A stretch of 64,000 nt of DNA from AP-15 sp963737145 (GCA_963737145.1 CAVTRO010000003.1:186001-250000), one strand, 5' to 3'; shown: positions 51,301 through 60,311, numbered from the stretch's first letter. Translations and numbers: made by a program. The notes: generated by a model from the sequence alone, not told the origin.

Positions 51301-51957
51301 ATGGCAGACGATCGCAAAATCACCCTCTTTCATTCGCCGAACACGAGATCATCCGGCGCGCTGACCCTGCTCGAAGAGCTCGGCGTCCCATACGACCTGC
51401 ACGTGCTCAACATGAAGGCCGGGGAGCAGCGCCGGCCCGAATATCTCGCGGTCAACCCGATGGGAAAGGTGCCCGCGCTCAAGCACGGCGATGCTCTCGT
51501 CACCGAACAGGTCGCGATCTTCCTCTACCTGGCCGATCTCTTCCCAGAGGCCCGGCTCGCCCCGCCGCTCGACGATCCGCTGCGTGGGCCTTATCTGCGC
51601 TGGATGGTGTTTTACGCGGCGTGCTTCGAACCAGCCGTCATCGACAGCGCCACCCAGCGCGACCCGGCGCCGCAGCCGATGTCGCCTTACGGCGACTTCG
51701 AGACCATGCTCAGGACGCTGACCGACCAGCTTGTCAGAGGGCCCTATCTGCTCGGCGAGCAATTCACTGCGGCCGATACATTGTGGGGCGGCGCCCTGAC
51801 CTGGACCACGATGTTCAAGTTGGTGCCCGAGCTTCCGGTCATCACCGCTTATATCGGCCGGTGCGGCGGACGGCCTGCAGTCGCGAGGGTCAAGGCGAAG
51901 GACGCGGAATTAGCCGCGGCGCACGAGGCAGCCGTCGCATCCCCCGCCAGGCTATAG
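51301..51957 (+). CDS. Glutathione S-transferase
   Basis: The 218-residue enzyme has the thioredoxin-like N-domain (ITLFHSPNTRSSGALTLLEELGVPYDLHVLNM, with Ser in the activating position, then NPMGKVPALKHGDALVTEQVAIFLYLADLFPE) and a helical C-domain (GPYLLGEQFTAADTLWGGALTWTTMFKL). It conjugates glutathione to electrophiles or reduces peroxides in the cytoplasm. The ATG at 51301 was chosen; another at 51283 adds six residues. It is divergent from the TetR gene, which is probably its regulator. Confidence 0.9.
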   Translation: MADDRKITLFHSPNTRSSGALTLLEELGVPYDLHVLNMKAGEQRRPEYLAVNPMGKVPALKHGDALVTEQVAIFLYLADLFPEARLAPPLDDPLRGPYLRWMVFYAACFEPAVIDSATQRDPAPQPMSPYGDFETMLRTLTDQLVRGPYLLGEQFTAADTLWGGALTWTTMFKLVPELPVITAYIGRCGGRPAVARVKAKDAELAAAHEAAVASPARL

Positions 51958-51982
51958 GGAGGCGCGCCGGCGCAGGCGGCCG

Positions 51983-52693
51983 TCAGCGCCCGCCGGCATC
52001 AGTGACAGCGACCCCGAGAATCCGGCCGTCCCGCGCCTGGAGGACCGCCGCGACGCGGTCGCTGGGCGAGCAAATCGGCACCTCGAAGGCGGTTTTCCCG
52101 CCGTCGGAATGCCCGATCTCCTCGATGCTGCGCACCACATCGACATGAGAGAGGGTGCGGCCGCCGTTCTCGCCTCGCGATACCGCCGTGACATGCCGCC
52201 GGTCGAAACCGATCAGCAGGAGGTCCGCGGCAATCCGATCGCCGCCGCCTTGCCCCAGTGTGATCTGTGCCCGGCCGTGATCGACTGCGAGGGCGACCGC
52301 CACCTCCTCGCGGCTGCGCCTGGCCGAGGCTAAAGCCTGTTCGACCTCGCTGCGGTCGGAACCGACCGCCTGCCATCTGCCGTCGACCACGATCTGCGGC
52401 GTATATACCGTGGTGAGGCCCAGAAGTTCGGCGTAGCTGTTCTGGCGCCGCGTCGCATCGGGGCTGGAGAACGGGTCCTTCCAGCCGAGCCTGTCCCAGT
52501 AATCGACATGGAACGACAACGCCAGCACATCCGGCTGGCCGGCCAGCTCGGCGAGCAAGGCATCGGCGGGCGGGCAGGATGAGCAACCCTCGGAGGTGAA
52601 CAGCTCGACAACAATCGGGCGTTCGCCCGCATGCAGCGGCGCAATGCCGAGCGACAAACACAGCAGGGCGGATGGCAGGCCGATCTTGATCAT
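51983..52693 (-). CDS. DUF1223 thioredoxin-like secreted protein
   Basis: This 236-residue protein has a signal peptide (MIKIGLPSALLCLSLGIAPLHA) and the DUF1223 core: VVELFTSEGCSSCPPADALLAELA with a CxxC motif, LSFHVDYWDRLGWKDPFSSPDATRRQ and YTPQIVVDGRWQAVGSDR. The CSSC pair suggests a periplasmic thiol-redox or disulfide role, but no activity is established for the family. It is convergent with the GST and divergent from atpF'. Confidence 0.88.
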   Translation of the reverse strand: MIKIGLPSALLCLSLGIAPLHAGERPIVVELFTSEGCSSCPPADALLAELAGQPDVLALSFHVDYWDRLGWKDPFSSPDATRRQNSYAELLGLTTVYTPQIVVDGRWQAVGSDRSEVEQALASARRSREEVAVALAVDHGRAQITLGQGGGDRIAADLLLIGFDRRHVTAVSRGENGGRTLSHVDVVRSIEEIGHSDGGKTAFEVPICSPSDRVAAVLQARDGRILGVAVTDAGGR

Positions 52694-52798
52694 GCCGTCA
52701 TACTACAGCGGTTTGCTGAGGACCCGGTTCAACAGAGCGTGAGCGGAACGGTTCTGCCGCCTCGCAGCGGTATCTGGCGGCGATCAATTGATCCGGTC

Positions 52799-52804
52799 TA
52801 TAAT
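52799..52804 (+). promoter_or_regulatory. Candidate -10 box for the atpF'-atpF pair
   Basis: A perfect TATAAT lies 69 bp upstream of the atpF' ATG in the 180 bp gap after the divergent DUF1223 gene. No good -35 hexamer is visible at 17 bp. A local promoter is expected here because the pair is not preceded by atpB/atpE. Confidence 0.35.
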
Positions 52805-52872
52805 GCAGGCCATGGTCTCGCTCGCCCCCACGCCGTCCTGTTCAAGCGACGAATACGGCTGAGGCCTAGAGG

Positions 52873-53367
52873 ATGCCGCAGCTCGAAATATCGACCTTTG
52901 TGCCGCAGCTTGTCTGGCTTGCCATCACGTTTGTGCTTCTCTACCTGCTGATGGCGGGGATCGGGCTGCCGCGCGTTCGCGGAGCCATAGAGGCGCGGCG
53001 GCGCCGGGTCGATGACGATCTGGCTCGGGCCGCGCAGCTGAAATCGGAGGCGGAGGCCGTGCTGGCGGCCTATCAGGAAAGTCTCGCAAAAGCCCGCGTG
53101 GAGGCCCAGGCGGCGGTCAAAGAAACAACTGACCGCATGTCGGCCGAAGCCGCTGAACGCCAGCGGCAGCTCAGTGAGACCCTCGCCCGCCACACCGCCG
53201 AGGCCGAGCGGCAAATCGCCGCGGCGAAACAGCGTGCTCTCTCCGAGATGCACGGCATCGCGACCGAGGTCGCCCGTTCGGTCACCGAGAAGGTGACGGG
53301 CACGGCCGCCGATCCGGCCAATCTTGCCACGGCGGTCGACCGAGCTCTAGCGGAGCGCGCCAGCTGA
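52873..53367 (+). CDS. atpF': ATP synthase F0 subunit b' (AtpF'/AtpG)
   Basis: This 164-residue peripheral-stalk subunit has an N-terminal helix after MPQLEISTFVPQLVWLAITFVLLYLLM and a long charged, Ala-rich coiled coil (VDDDLARAAQLKSEAEAVLAAYQ...). It starts with the b' signature MPQL(D/E)...FxPQLVWLA found in alphaproteobacteria and photosynthetic organisms. With b it forms the heterodimeric stator stalk of F1F0-ATP synthase. Its TGA overlaps the ATG of atpF by one base. The genes for subunits a and c (atpB, atpE), usually just upstream, are missing; a leftward DUF1223 gene is there instead. Confidence 0.93.
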   Translation: MPQLEISTFVPQLVWLAITFVLLYLLMAGIGLPRVRGAIEARRRRVDDDLARAAQLKSEAEAVLAAYQESLAKARVEAQAAVKETTDRMSAEAAERQRQLSETLARHTAEAERQIAAAKQRALSEMHGIATEVARSVTEKVTGTAADPANLATAVDRALAERAS

Positions 53368-53858
53368 TGGCGCATCTCTTTAGTGATCCCGAGTTCTACG
53401 TCCTCGTGGCCGTCGCGATCTTTTTTATCGTCGTCTGGAAACCGATGCGGCGGGCGATTGTCGGCGCGCTCAACTCGCGTGCCGAGCGCATCCGGCAGGA
53501 GCTCGACACGGCGCGCAACCTGCGCGATGAGGCGCAACAGGCGCTCGCCGCCTATCAGCGGCAGCAGCAAGAAGCAGCGGCCGAGGCGCAGTCGATCATC
53601 ACTCACGCCAAGGAGGAAGCCGAGCGGATTGCGGCGCAGTCGCTGCGCGACCTCGAAATTGCCTTGAGCCGCCGGCAACAATTGGCGCAGGAACGGATCG
53701 CACAGGAAGAGGCGAAAGCTATCGCCGAGATCCGCGCGATCGCCGTCGACGTCGCGATCGCCGCTTCGCGTCAGGTCATCGCCGCCTCGCTCGACGAGCG
53801 CCGCGGCGCAGCGCTGATCGACGACGCGATCTCCGCGTTGCCCCGCCAATTGCATTAG
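53367..53858 (+). CDS. atpF: ATP synthase F0 subunit b
   Basis: This 163-residue subunit has an N-terminal helix (FYVLVAVAIFFIVVWKPMRR) and a coiled-coil stalk (ELDTARNLRDEAQQALAAYQRQQQEAAAEAQSII...). It ends in a segment that contacts subunit delta (EIRAIAVDVAIAASRQVI). It is translated directly after atpF' (TGATG overlap) and converges on hpnB with a 4 bp overlap. Together b and b' make the stator. Confidence 0.93.
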   Translation: MAHLFSDPEFYVLVAVAIFFIVVWKPMRRAIVGALNSRAERIRQELDTARNLRDEAQQALAAYQRQQQEAAAEAQSIITHAKEEAERIAAQSLRDLEIALSRRQQLAQERIAQEEAKAIAEIRAIAVDVAIAASRQVIAASLDERRGAALIDDAISALPRQLH

Positions 53859-55000
53859 CTGTTAGGCGCAGGCGCCTGGACGCGCCCCTTCCAATATCCG
53901 CCGCGGCCGCGCCAGAACAGCACTGCCGAGGTGACGGTCGCTGCGACGTAGAAGAGCGCAATGAGCGGCAGCAGCAAAGCAATCGGGCGCGGGGCATGGT
54001 ATTCCCGCAATGTCGGCAGGAGGGCAATGCTCATGCCGAGCCAGGACACCGCGCCGCACAACATCGCGGCTGGCTCCGACGACAGCAGCAGCAACGGCGG
54101 CGCCAGGTACGTCGAGATCAGCATCAACAGGGTGAGCGCCAGCATCAGGGGTGAGTAGTCGAGCTGCGCGAAAGCGCTGCGCACGACCATGTCCCAGATC
54201 GGGCGCCATGACAGGTATTCCCGGATGCTCGTCGTGTGCCGGGCCGGGCCGAGCCACACCTTGCCGACAGACTTGATCCTGTGGGCGAGCGCGCAATCGT
54301 CAATAATTTCGCCGCGGATGCTGTCGATCCCGCCGATCCGCTCCAGTGTCGTGGCGCGGATCAGCATGCACCCACCTGCCGCCCCGGCAGTGCGGCGGGC
54401 CGGATCGGCCACCCAACTTGGCGGATAAAGCTTGAAGAAGAAGAAAACGGAGGCCGGGATCAGCAGCCTCTCCCAAAGGCTGCGGCAATGCAGCCGCACC
54501 ATTAGAGAAATAAGATCGTAGTGATCGGTCTCGCACCGGGAGATGAGCGCACGCAAGTTGCCGGGATCGTGCACTATATCGGCGTCGGTCAGCAGAAAAT
54601 AATCGGGCCGCACGGACCGACCCCCTTCGATCCCCTGACGTATCGCCCAGAGCTTGCCGGTCCACCCCGGCGGGACGGGTTTTCCGGGGCAGATCGTCAG
54701 CCGGTCCGGGGCGCCCGCCGCGACCGCTGCCGCGCGGGCCGCTTCGGCGGTGCCGTCGCTGCTCTGGTCGTCGACCACGATAATCCGGAAGTTGCCGTCA
54801 TAGTCTTGCGCCAGCAGTGAGGCCACTGCGTCTCCGACCACCGCTGCCTCGTCGCGTGCCGGGATCACAACGATTACGGATCGCCCGCCGACATTCAGCG
54901 CCACCGGCGCCGGCCTGTACGGCAACCACCAGAAACCACGGCGAAAGAACAGCAGATAGACCCAGATCGCGACTTTCGCCGCGCCGATGACCATCGCCAT
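53855..55000 (-). CDS. hpnB: Hopene-associated glycosyltransferase HpnB
   Basis: The 381-residue GT2-fold membrane enzyme has an N-terminal helix, VVIPARDEAAVVGDAVASLLAQDYDG, the VVDDQSSDGT and LLTDADIVHDPG nucleotide and metal motifs, EIIDDCALAHRIK and three C-terminal helices. The segments PPSWVADPARRTAGAAGGCML and WDMVVRSAFAQLDYSPL match the HpnB family, which is usually encoded with squalene-hopene cyclase genes. No other hpn gene is near. It suggests hopanoid-type lipids in this organism, but the exact sugar and acceptor are unproven for HpnB. The epoxide hydrolase gene ends 12 bp upstream on the same strand. Confidence 0.87.
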   Translation of the reverse strand: MAMVIGAAKVAIWVYLLFFRRGFWWLPYRPAPVALNVGGRSVIVVIPARDEAAVVGDAVASLLAQDYDGNFRIIVVDDQSSDGTAEAARAAAVAAGAPDRLTICPGKPVPPGWTGKLWAIRQGIEGGRSVRPDYFLLTDADIVHDPGNLRALISRCETDHYDLISLMVRLHCRSLWERLLIPASVFFFFKLYPPSWVADPARRTAGAAGGCMLIRATTLERIGGIDSIRGEIIDDCALAHRIKSVGKVWLGPARHTTSIREYLSWRPIWDMVVRSAFAQLDYSPLMLALTLLMLISTYLAPPLLLLSSEPAAMLCGAVSWLGMSIALLPTLREYHAPRPIALLLPLIALFYVAATVTSAVLFWRGRGGYWKGRVQAPAPNS

Positions 55001-55012
55001 CGGCGGGCTCGG

Positions 55013-56173
55013 TTATAGACGCCGCAGCGGCCGAAAGAACGCGCGCACCTCGTTGGCCAGCGCGTCAGGCTGCTCCAGCGCGGCGAAATGGCCGCCCCGC
55101 GGCATTACGGTCCAGCGCCGGATGTCGGTATAGGTCCGTTCCGCCAGCGAGCGGGGCGGCCGCAGAATTTCACGCGGGAACTGGGCATATCCCGTGGGCA
55201 GATCGATGGTTCGCCCTTCGGGAATAGGCCAGGGCCGGTGCATCCGCGCATAATACGGCCAGAACGACGAGCCGATCGCGCCGGTGAACCAATAGAAGCT
55301 TATATTGGCGAGCAGCCGGTCACGAGTGATCACGCTCTCGACATTGCCGCCGCAGTCGGACCAGGCGCGGAACTTCTCGACGATCCACGCGGCGAGGCCA
55401 GCCGGCGAATCGGTCAGCGCAAAAGCCAGGGTCTGCTGCCTTGTCCCTTGGATCCACTGATACCCGGTCTCCTCTTTGAGCCATGCGGCAAGCTCGCCGA
55501 AGTAGTTTTTCTCCTCGGCGCCGGCGTTGGCCGCCGCCTGCTGATCGCGGCGTGCCGCCAGGAGGTTGACGTGAAGGCCGATGAGCTTTTCGGGATGGGC
55601 ATAGCCGAGGCGCGAGGCCGTAATGCCCCCCCAGTCACCCCCCTGGACCGCAAATCGGGTGTAGCCCAGCGTGTCGTGCATCAACTCGGCGACGCAGTCG
55701 GCGATCTCCTCGACACCAAAGCGCGGCTGCCCCGGCTGGAAGGAGAGACCATATCCGGGGAGCGACGGGGCGACGACGGTGAAGGCGTCTGCAGGATCAC
55801 CGCCGAAGCGCCCGGGATCGGTAAGCCGCGGAACGAGCTCCAGGAACTCGAAGACCGAGCCAGGCCAGCCGTGCAGCAGCAACAGCGGGCAGGGAGCCGG
55901 CCCCTTGCCGGGCACGTGCAGGAAATGCACATCGACACCACAGAGCGGCGCCTTGAATTGCGGAAAGGCGTTCAGCCGCGCTTCCTCGGCGCGCCAGTCA
56001 AAGGCGCCGCGCCAATACTCAACGAGCTGCCGGAGGTACCCGAGATCGGTGCCGTACGCCCACGGGTCCCCTGGCGCCTGGTCGGGAAAACGGGTGCGGG
56101 CGAGCCGGTCGCGGAGGTCCGCGATCGCCTCGTCGGGAACTCTCAAGGTGAAGGGTTCCGGTCGCGCGGCCAT
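55013..56173 (-). CDS. Epoxide hydrolase (alpha/beta hydrolase, EHN domain)
   Basis: The 386-residue enzyme has the N-terminal EHN domain (PFTLRVPDEAIADLRDRLARTRFPD...YWRGAFDWRAEEARLN) and an alpha/beta hydrolase core. The HGWPGS oxyanion motif, nucleophile Asp in VQGGDWGG and a C-terminal His in PRGGHFAALEQP complete the catalytic set. Microsomal-type epoxide hydrolases open epoxides to diols. It is 12 bp upstream of hpnB on the same strand, which may only be chance. Confidence 0.9.
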   Translation of the reverse strand: MAARPEPFTLRVPDEAIADLRDRLARTRFPDQAPGDPWAYGTDLGYLRQLVEYWRGAFDWRAEEARLNAFPQFKAPLCGVDVHFLHVPGKGPAPCPLLLLHGWPGSVFEFLELVPRLTDPGRFGGDPADAFTVVAPSLPGYGLSFQPGQPRFGVEEIADCVAELMHDTLGYTRFAVQGGDWGGITASRLGYAHPEKLIGLHVNLLAARRDQQAAANAGAEEKNYFGELAAWLKEETGYQWIQGTRQQTLAFALTDSPAGLAAWIVEKFRAWSDCGGNVESVITRDRLLANISFYWFTGAIGSSFWPYYARMHRPWPIPEGRTIDLPTGYAQFPREILRPPRSLAERTYTDIRRWTVMPRGGHFAALEQPDALANEVRAFFRPLRRL

Positions 56174-56215
56174 CCGAACCTCGCATTATCATGCCGAATC
56201 ATGCCGAACAAGAGC

Positions 56216-56242
56216 CCCTCTCCGCCCTCAGGGCGGAGAGGG
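56216..56242. terminator. GC-rich inverted repeat, probable terminator
   Basis: CCCTCTCCGCCCT and its complement AGGGCGGAGAGGG form a nearly perfect palindrome. It lies downstream of the leftward extradiol-like gene (stop at 56298) and upstream of the epoxide hydrolase start. It resembles the palindrome at 39621, so it may belong to a small family of scattered repeats that also end transcription. Confidence 0.5.
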
Positions 56243-56297
56243 TAAGAGAGCGCGACAAGGGAGAGGGCGGGGTAACGCGCCGCCTCGCCTCTGCGAC

Positions 56298-57242
56298 TCA
56301 GGGCGAAGCGTGGCCCATGAAGATCTGCGGGATCGGCTGGCCCCACGGTCCGCCGGTGCCTTCGCCGCGCTCCAGCAGGTTGGGCGGGGTGTGCGCATTC
56401 AGCACGTCGGTGTCGGCCCAGTGCTCGTGCACGCGGCCCCACGGATCGGCCCAATAATCGAACAGCTGGCTGCCGATCAGGTGGCGGCCGATGCCCCACA
56501 TGTGCTGGTAGCCCTTTTTCTGCAGATGCTCGTTGCCGACCATCACGTCGTCGATGTCGGCGGCCTCATAGGACAGGTGGTTGAGCCCGCTCTTGTCGCC
56601 GCGGATGCAGAAGAACGCATGGTGGTCGACATAATCGTCGCCGCGGTCGAGGCGGTTGAACGAGCCGACGACATTGGTCTTGTCCCCGGCATAAAACTCG
56701 TCGGAGCAGCGGAAGCCGAGCATCTCGCGGTACCAGCCGAGCGTCTTCTCGAAATTCTTGCTCATGATCACAAAGTGGCCGAACCGCTTGATGTGCGACG
56801 GGCCCGGCTCGATCCGGAACAATTCGCCTTTGCGACGGTATTTGTTGTCGCCGGAATTGACCGCTGGCCGCTTGACCGGGATCGGGTCGAGCATCTGCAC
56901 GCCGTAGACCACTTCCACCTGGTAGCCGTCGGGATCGGTCAAGCGCACGCGCTTGCCGCCGCCGGGTTCGTCGATCTCTTCGATCGGCGAGGCGCCGGGG
57001 ACCCGCGAGATCTTCTCGAGGTCCTCCCCGCTCGCAGCGTGCACGGCGATCCCGACATAGCGCGGCTCGCCCAGTTCGGTGACATGGAGGTGATGCGGCG
57101 CGTCGGTGCCGCGCATATAAAGGGCGTTCCGCGTCCGGTCGGCGCGCACCATGCCGAAATCCGTCAGGAACTCCTCTTGTTTGTCGAGATCGGGCGAGCG
57201 CAGCCGGCCGTAAGCGAGATCGAAGGCTTTGATTACGGGCAT
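56298..57242 (-). CDS. Extradiol ring-cleavage dioxygenase-like VOC protein
   Basis: The 314-residue protein has two VOC modules, the plan of type I extradiol dioxygenases. Metal ligand candidates are His in IKRFGHFVIMSKNF, His in LNHLSYEAADIDDV and Glu in DPWGRVHEHWAD. The N-terminal module contains HVTELGEPRYVGIAVH and LTDPDGYQVEVVYG. Such enzymes cleave catechol-type rings with Fe(II). The ATG at 57242 starts MPVIKAFDLAYGRLRSPDL with GGAGGATCTC upstream; the longer frame reads as noise. The substrate is unknown; nearby oxygenase and hydratase genes suggest aromatic or xenobiotic catabolism. Confidence 0.88.
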   Translation of the reverse strand: MPVIKAFDLAYGRLRSPDLDKQEEFLTDFGMVRADRTRNALYMRGTDAPHHLHVTELGEPRYVGIAVHAASGEDLEKISRVPGASPIEEIDEPGGGKRVRLTDPDGYQVEVVYGVQMLDPIPVKRPAVNSGDNKYRRKGELFRIEPGPSHIKRFGHFVIMSKNFEKTLGWYREMLGFRCSDEFYAGDKTNVVGSFNRLDRGDDYVDHHAFFCIRGDKSGLNHLSYEAADIDDVMVGNEHLQKKGYQHMWGIGRHLIGSQLFDYWADPWGRVHEHWADTDVLNAHTPPNLLERGEGTGGPWGQPIPQIFMGHASP

Positions 57243-57418
57243 GAGATCCTCCCAAAAGGAACTGTCGGGATAGTTTAGAACATTTCCATGGACGGTGCCA
57301 ACGGATCGGTTGCATACCCAGACAGGCGCGCCGGACGCGGGGCACGTGATACTATAACGGGTGAGCTGGAAACGAGGCCGGAAATGAATACCCACGGCGC
57401 ATCATTCCCGGGGGCCTG

Positions 57419-57916
57419 ATGACCAAAAATTTCGACCCGCGTCAGCATCAGTTTCCCGAACGGCGCTACTTCGAGGATCTGGCGGTCGGTGAGCGCTTCT
57501 ACATTTCGAGCCGGACGGTGACCGAGGCGCATTTTGCGGCCTTCCAGACCCTCTCGGGCGACAATCACCCGATCCATTACGATGTCGAATATTGCCGCGA
57601 GCGCGGCCACCCGGGGTTGCTCGCGCACGGCTTTCAGGTCCTTTGTTTCACCGCTGCCGGCGCCAGCAATTTTGCGCTCGCGATCGGCGACGCGCTGATC
57701 GCCTTCACCGAGCAGTCTTCGAAATTCCTGAAGCCGGTGTACCCGGGAGACACGCTCTACCCGATGATCGAGATCGCGGCGCTCACCCCGCAGCGGTCGA
57801 CCGGCGTCGTCAACCTCGCGACCACAGTGCACAACCAGCGTGGCGAGCTCGTGCTCTCCGGCGAGCAGAAAATATTGCTGCGCAAGCGCCCCGGCGAGGT
57901 CAGCGGCGCTCGATGA
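57419..57916 (+). CDS. MaoC-like hotdog-fold dehydratase
   Basis: The 165-residue protein has the R-specific hydratase motif (FQTLSGDNHPIHYDVEYCRERGHPGLLAHGF), with the catalytic Asp/His pair in SGDNHPIH, and VYPGDTLYPMIEIAAL. MaoC-type proteins hydrate trans-2-enoyl-CoA or related thioesters. It is divergent from the extradiol-like gene. Its last 17 bp overlap the 3' end of the convergent threonine aldolase gene. Confidence 0.9.
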   Translation: MTKNFDPRQHQFPERRYFEDLAVGERFYISSRTVTEAHFAAFQTLSGDNHPIHYDVEYCRERGHPGLLAHGFQVLCFTAAGASNFALAIGDALIAFTEQSSKFLKPVYPGDTLYPMIEIAALTPQRSTGVVNLATTVHNQRGELVLSGEQKILLRKRPGEVSGAR

Positions 57917-58937
57917 TTTCGGCCAGCAGATCGGCGGCACGGCGGCACTGCTCGCGGCTCACATCGAGATGGGTGACGGCGCGCACAATGCGCTCGCCAA
58001 ACGCCGATATCAGCACACCCGTTTCCTGCGCGCGGGCGACGATGGCGGCGGCGTCCGGCGCCCCTTCCTCCATCCGAAAGATCACGATATTGCTCTGCAC
58101 CGTCACGAGATCGAGGCAGACCCCGCGCAGACCCACCAACCGTTCCGCCAGGATCTTCGCGTTGACGTGATCCTCGACGAGCCGCGCGAGGTTGTGGTCA
58201 AGCGCGTAGAGGCCGGCGGCGGCGAGAATGCCCGATTGGCGCATCGCGCCGCCGAACATGCGCCGCGCCCGCCGGGCCCGCACGATCCCGGCGTAACGCC
58301 CGGCGATCAGGCTGCCGACCGGGCAGCCGAGCCCCTTGGATAATGCGACGGAGACAAAGTCGAATGGCGCCGCGAGCTCGGCCAAACTGTGACCCGACGC
58401 TGCGCCGGCGTTGAATAAGCGCGCGCCGTCGAGATAGCTGGCGAGGCCGAGTTCCCGCGCCATCTCGCAGATCGCTACCACCTCGGATTGCGGGAACACG
58501 ACGCCGCCGCCGCGATTATGCGTGTTCTCGATCGCGACCAATGTCGTCGGCGGGAACACGATATGCCCGGGCGGCTTGTAGGCGGCGCGCAGATCGGCCG
58601 CGGTGAACAGCCCGCCCTGCCCGACCACCGTGAACTGGACGCCGGAGTTTGCCGCGGCAGCGCCGGATTCATGCCAGACGATGTGCGCCTCGTCGCCGAC
58701 AACGACGTCGTCGCCCGGCCGCGTCAGGATTTTGAGGGCGATCTGGTTCGCCATCGTGCCGCTCGGCACAAAAAGCGCCGCTTCCTTGCCGAGCAATTCA
58801 GCGACCCGCTCCTGCAGCCGATTGACCGAAGGGTCCTCGCCGTACTGGTCGTCGCCGACCGGCGCCGCCGCCATTGCCTGCCGCATGCCGGGCGAAGGGA
58901 CTGTCACGGTGTCGGAACGGAGGTCGATGCGCTCCAC
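57900..58937 (-). CDS. ltaE: Low-specificity L-threonine aldolase
   Basis: The 345-residue fold-type I PLP enzyme begins with the canonical IDLRSDTVTVPSPGMRQAMA. It carries VGDDQYGEDPSVNRLQE, FVPSGTMANQIAL, GASYLDGARLFNA-like cofactor blocks (LASYLDGARLFNAGAASG) and the PLP lysine in SVALSKGLGCPVGS. It splits threonine or allo-threonine to glycine and acetaldehyde. Length is standard. It is 12 bp upstream of the GlcG-like gene on the same strand. Confidence 0.92.
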   Translation of the reverse strand: MERIDLRSDTVTVPSPGMRQAMAAAPVGDDQYGEDPSVNRLQERVAELLGKEAALFVPSGTMANQIALKILTRPGDDVVVGDEAHIVWHESGAAAANSGVQFTVVGQGGLFTAADLRAAYKPPGHIVFPPTTLVAIENTHNRGGGVVFPQSEVVAICEMARELGLASYLDGARLFNAGAASGHSLAELAAPFDFVSVALSKGLGCPVGSLIAGRYAGIVRARRARRMFGGAMRQSGILAAAGLYALDHNLARLVEDHVNAKILAERLVGLRGVCLDLVTVQSNIVIFRMEEGAPDAAAIVARAQETGVLISAFGERIVRAVTHLDVSREQCRRAADLLAEIIERR

Positions 58938-58949
58938 GATGCGGCGATC

Positions 58950-59447
58950 CTATTTCAACTTATCGGCGAGCTTTTGAATGCCGGCATTGGCGCAAGCCTC
59001 ATCCTTTTCGCCGCCGGGCGCGCCGCTTACGCCGATGGCGCCGATGACCTCGTTCCCGGCCTTGATCGGCACCCCGCCGCCCAACGCGATGGTTCCCGCC
59101 GTATCCTTGAGGCCGGCTAAAGCAGGATCTGTCAGTACGCGTTTGGCCCAGTCGGCGGAGGGCTGCCTAAAGGTGACCGAGGTAAACGCCTTGCGGCGGC
59201 TCGTGACGATCGTGTGCGGACCCGACCCATCATCGCGGAACGCCGCTTTGACGAGGCCGTCGCGATCGAGCACCGTCACGCTGACGTGGTACCCGTCGGC
59301 CCGGCATTTCTCCAGAGCTCCTTGGGCGATGGCGTGCGCCATGTCGAGCGACAGCGCCTTTTCCGTGATGACCTCCTGCGCCGCCACCGGTACGGCTGCG
59401 AGCGCAACCGGAAGCGCCAGAGAGAAGATGATGCGGGCAAAGGACAT
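58950..59447 (-). CDS. GlcG/HbpS-family (DUF336) heme-binding-like protein with signal peptide
   Basis: The 165-residue protein has a signal peptide (MSFARIIFSLALPVALAAVPVAA, cleaved after AQ). The GlcG/HbpS domain follows: LDMAHAIAQGALEKCRADGYHVSVTVLDRDG, TSRRKAFTSVTFRQPS and IALGGGVPIKAGNEVIGAIGVSGAPGGEKDEACANAGI. Related proteins bind heme or degradation products, and many are secreted as here. The ATG at 59447 gives a clean signal peptide. It lies 12 bp upstream of ltaE. Confidence 0.88.
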   Translation of the reverse strand: MSFARIIFSLALPVALAAVPVAAQEVITEKALSLDMAHAIAQGALEKCRADGYHVSVTVLDRDGLVKAAFRDDGSGPHTIVTSRRKAFTSVTFRQPSADWAKRVLTDPALAGLKDTAGTIALGGGVPIKAGNEVIGAIGVSGAPGGEKDEACANAGIQKLADKLK

Positions 59448-59535
59448 ACTTGGGATCCCCGGCAATCGGCGAGCACGGCTCGGATCAAGGGCATAGCCTC
59501 TGCCGGGGGTGAGGGTCAATGCGCGGACGCGTCCC

Positions 59536-60291
59536 TTAGCCCACGGTCCCGAGCAGCTCGTCGAGAGTTCGGCCGAGCCGCTCGAGGTCCGTTTCGCGCG
59601 ACAGCCGGTGGTCCCCGTCTTTGACCAGGGTGACCACGACGTCGCGGCTCGCGAGGCGCTCGGCGAGAGATAGGCTCGTCTGCCACGGGACTGAAACGTC
59701 TTTCATGCCGTGCAACAGCCGCACGGGGCATTCGAGCGCGATCGCCCGGCGCATCACGAGATGCCGTTTGCCGTCTTCGAAGAGGCTCAGCCGATAAGTG
59801 TAGCCGGCCGGATCATATTCGGAAGGCAATGTCACGGCCCCGGTATCGCGCAATTGCCGCTGCCGGGCCGGATCGAGGCGCGGCCAAATGAGGTCTTCGG
59901 TGAAGTCCGGCGCCGCTGCTATGCCGACGAGCCCGTGAACCCGCGACTGCCTCGCGAGCGCGGCGAGCAGCATGATCCACCCGCCCATGCTCGACCCGAC
60001 CAGCACCTGCGGTCCTGCCGTCAGCGAATCGAGCACCGCAATCGCATCTTCCGCCCAGCGGCCGATCGTGCCCAAAGCGGCGTCGCCGCTTGATGCGCCG
60101 TGGCCGAAATAATCGAACCGCAAATAGGCCTGCCCGCGGCGGCGGCAGTAATCCTCGAGATAAAGAGCTTTGGTGCCGGTCATCTCGGAACGGAACCCGC
60201 CGAGGAACACGACGCCGGAGCCCGATCCGGTAAGCCGGTGGTAGGCGATGGTTGCACCATCCGGGCGTGTTAGAGTGGCGGGAGAACTCAT
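59536..60291 (-). CDS. Alpha/beta hydrolase (ABHD10-like esterase or thioesterase)
   Basis: This 251-residue hydrolase has FLGGFRSEMTGTKALYLEDYCRRRGQAYLRFDYFGHGASSGD. The nucleophile elbow is VLVGSSMGGW, the acid region LLHGMKDVSVPW and the catalytic His in KDGDHRLSRETDL. This pattern is that of small carboxylesterases or acyl-protein thioesterase-like ABHD10 homologues. The ATG at 60291 was taken from the domain boundary. It is divergent from the GT4 gene, 20 bp away, so the start regions are crowded. Confidence 0.88.
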   Translation of the reverse strand: MSSPATLTRPDGATIAYHRLTGSGSGVVFLGGFRSEMTGTKALYLEDYCRRRGQAYLRFDYFGHGASSGDAALGTIGRWAEDAIAVLDSLTAGPQVLVGSSMGGWIMLLAALARQSRVHGLVGIAAAPDFTEDLIWPRLDPARQRQLRDTGAVTLPSEYDPAGYTYRLSLFEDGKRHLVMRRAIALECPVRLLHGMKDVSVPWQTSLSLAERLASRDVVVTLVKDGDHRLSRETDLERLGRTLDELLGTVG

Positions 60292-60311
60292 CGGGATGCC
60301 GGCCAGCCGGA

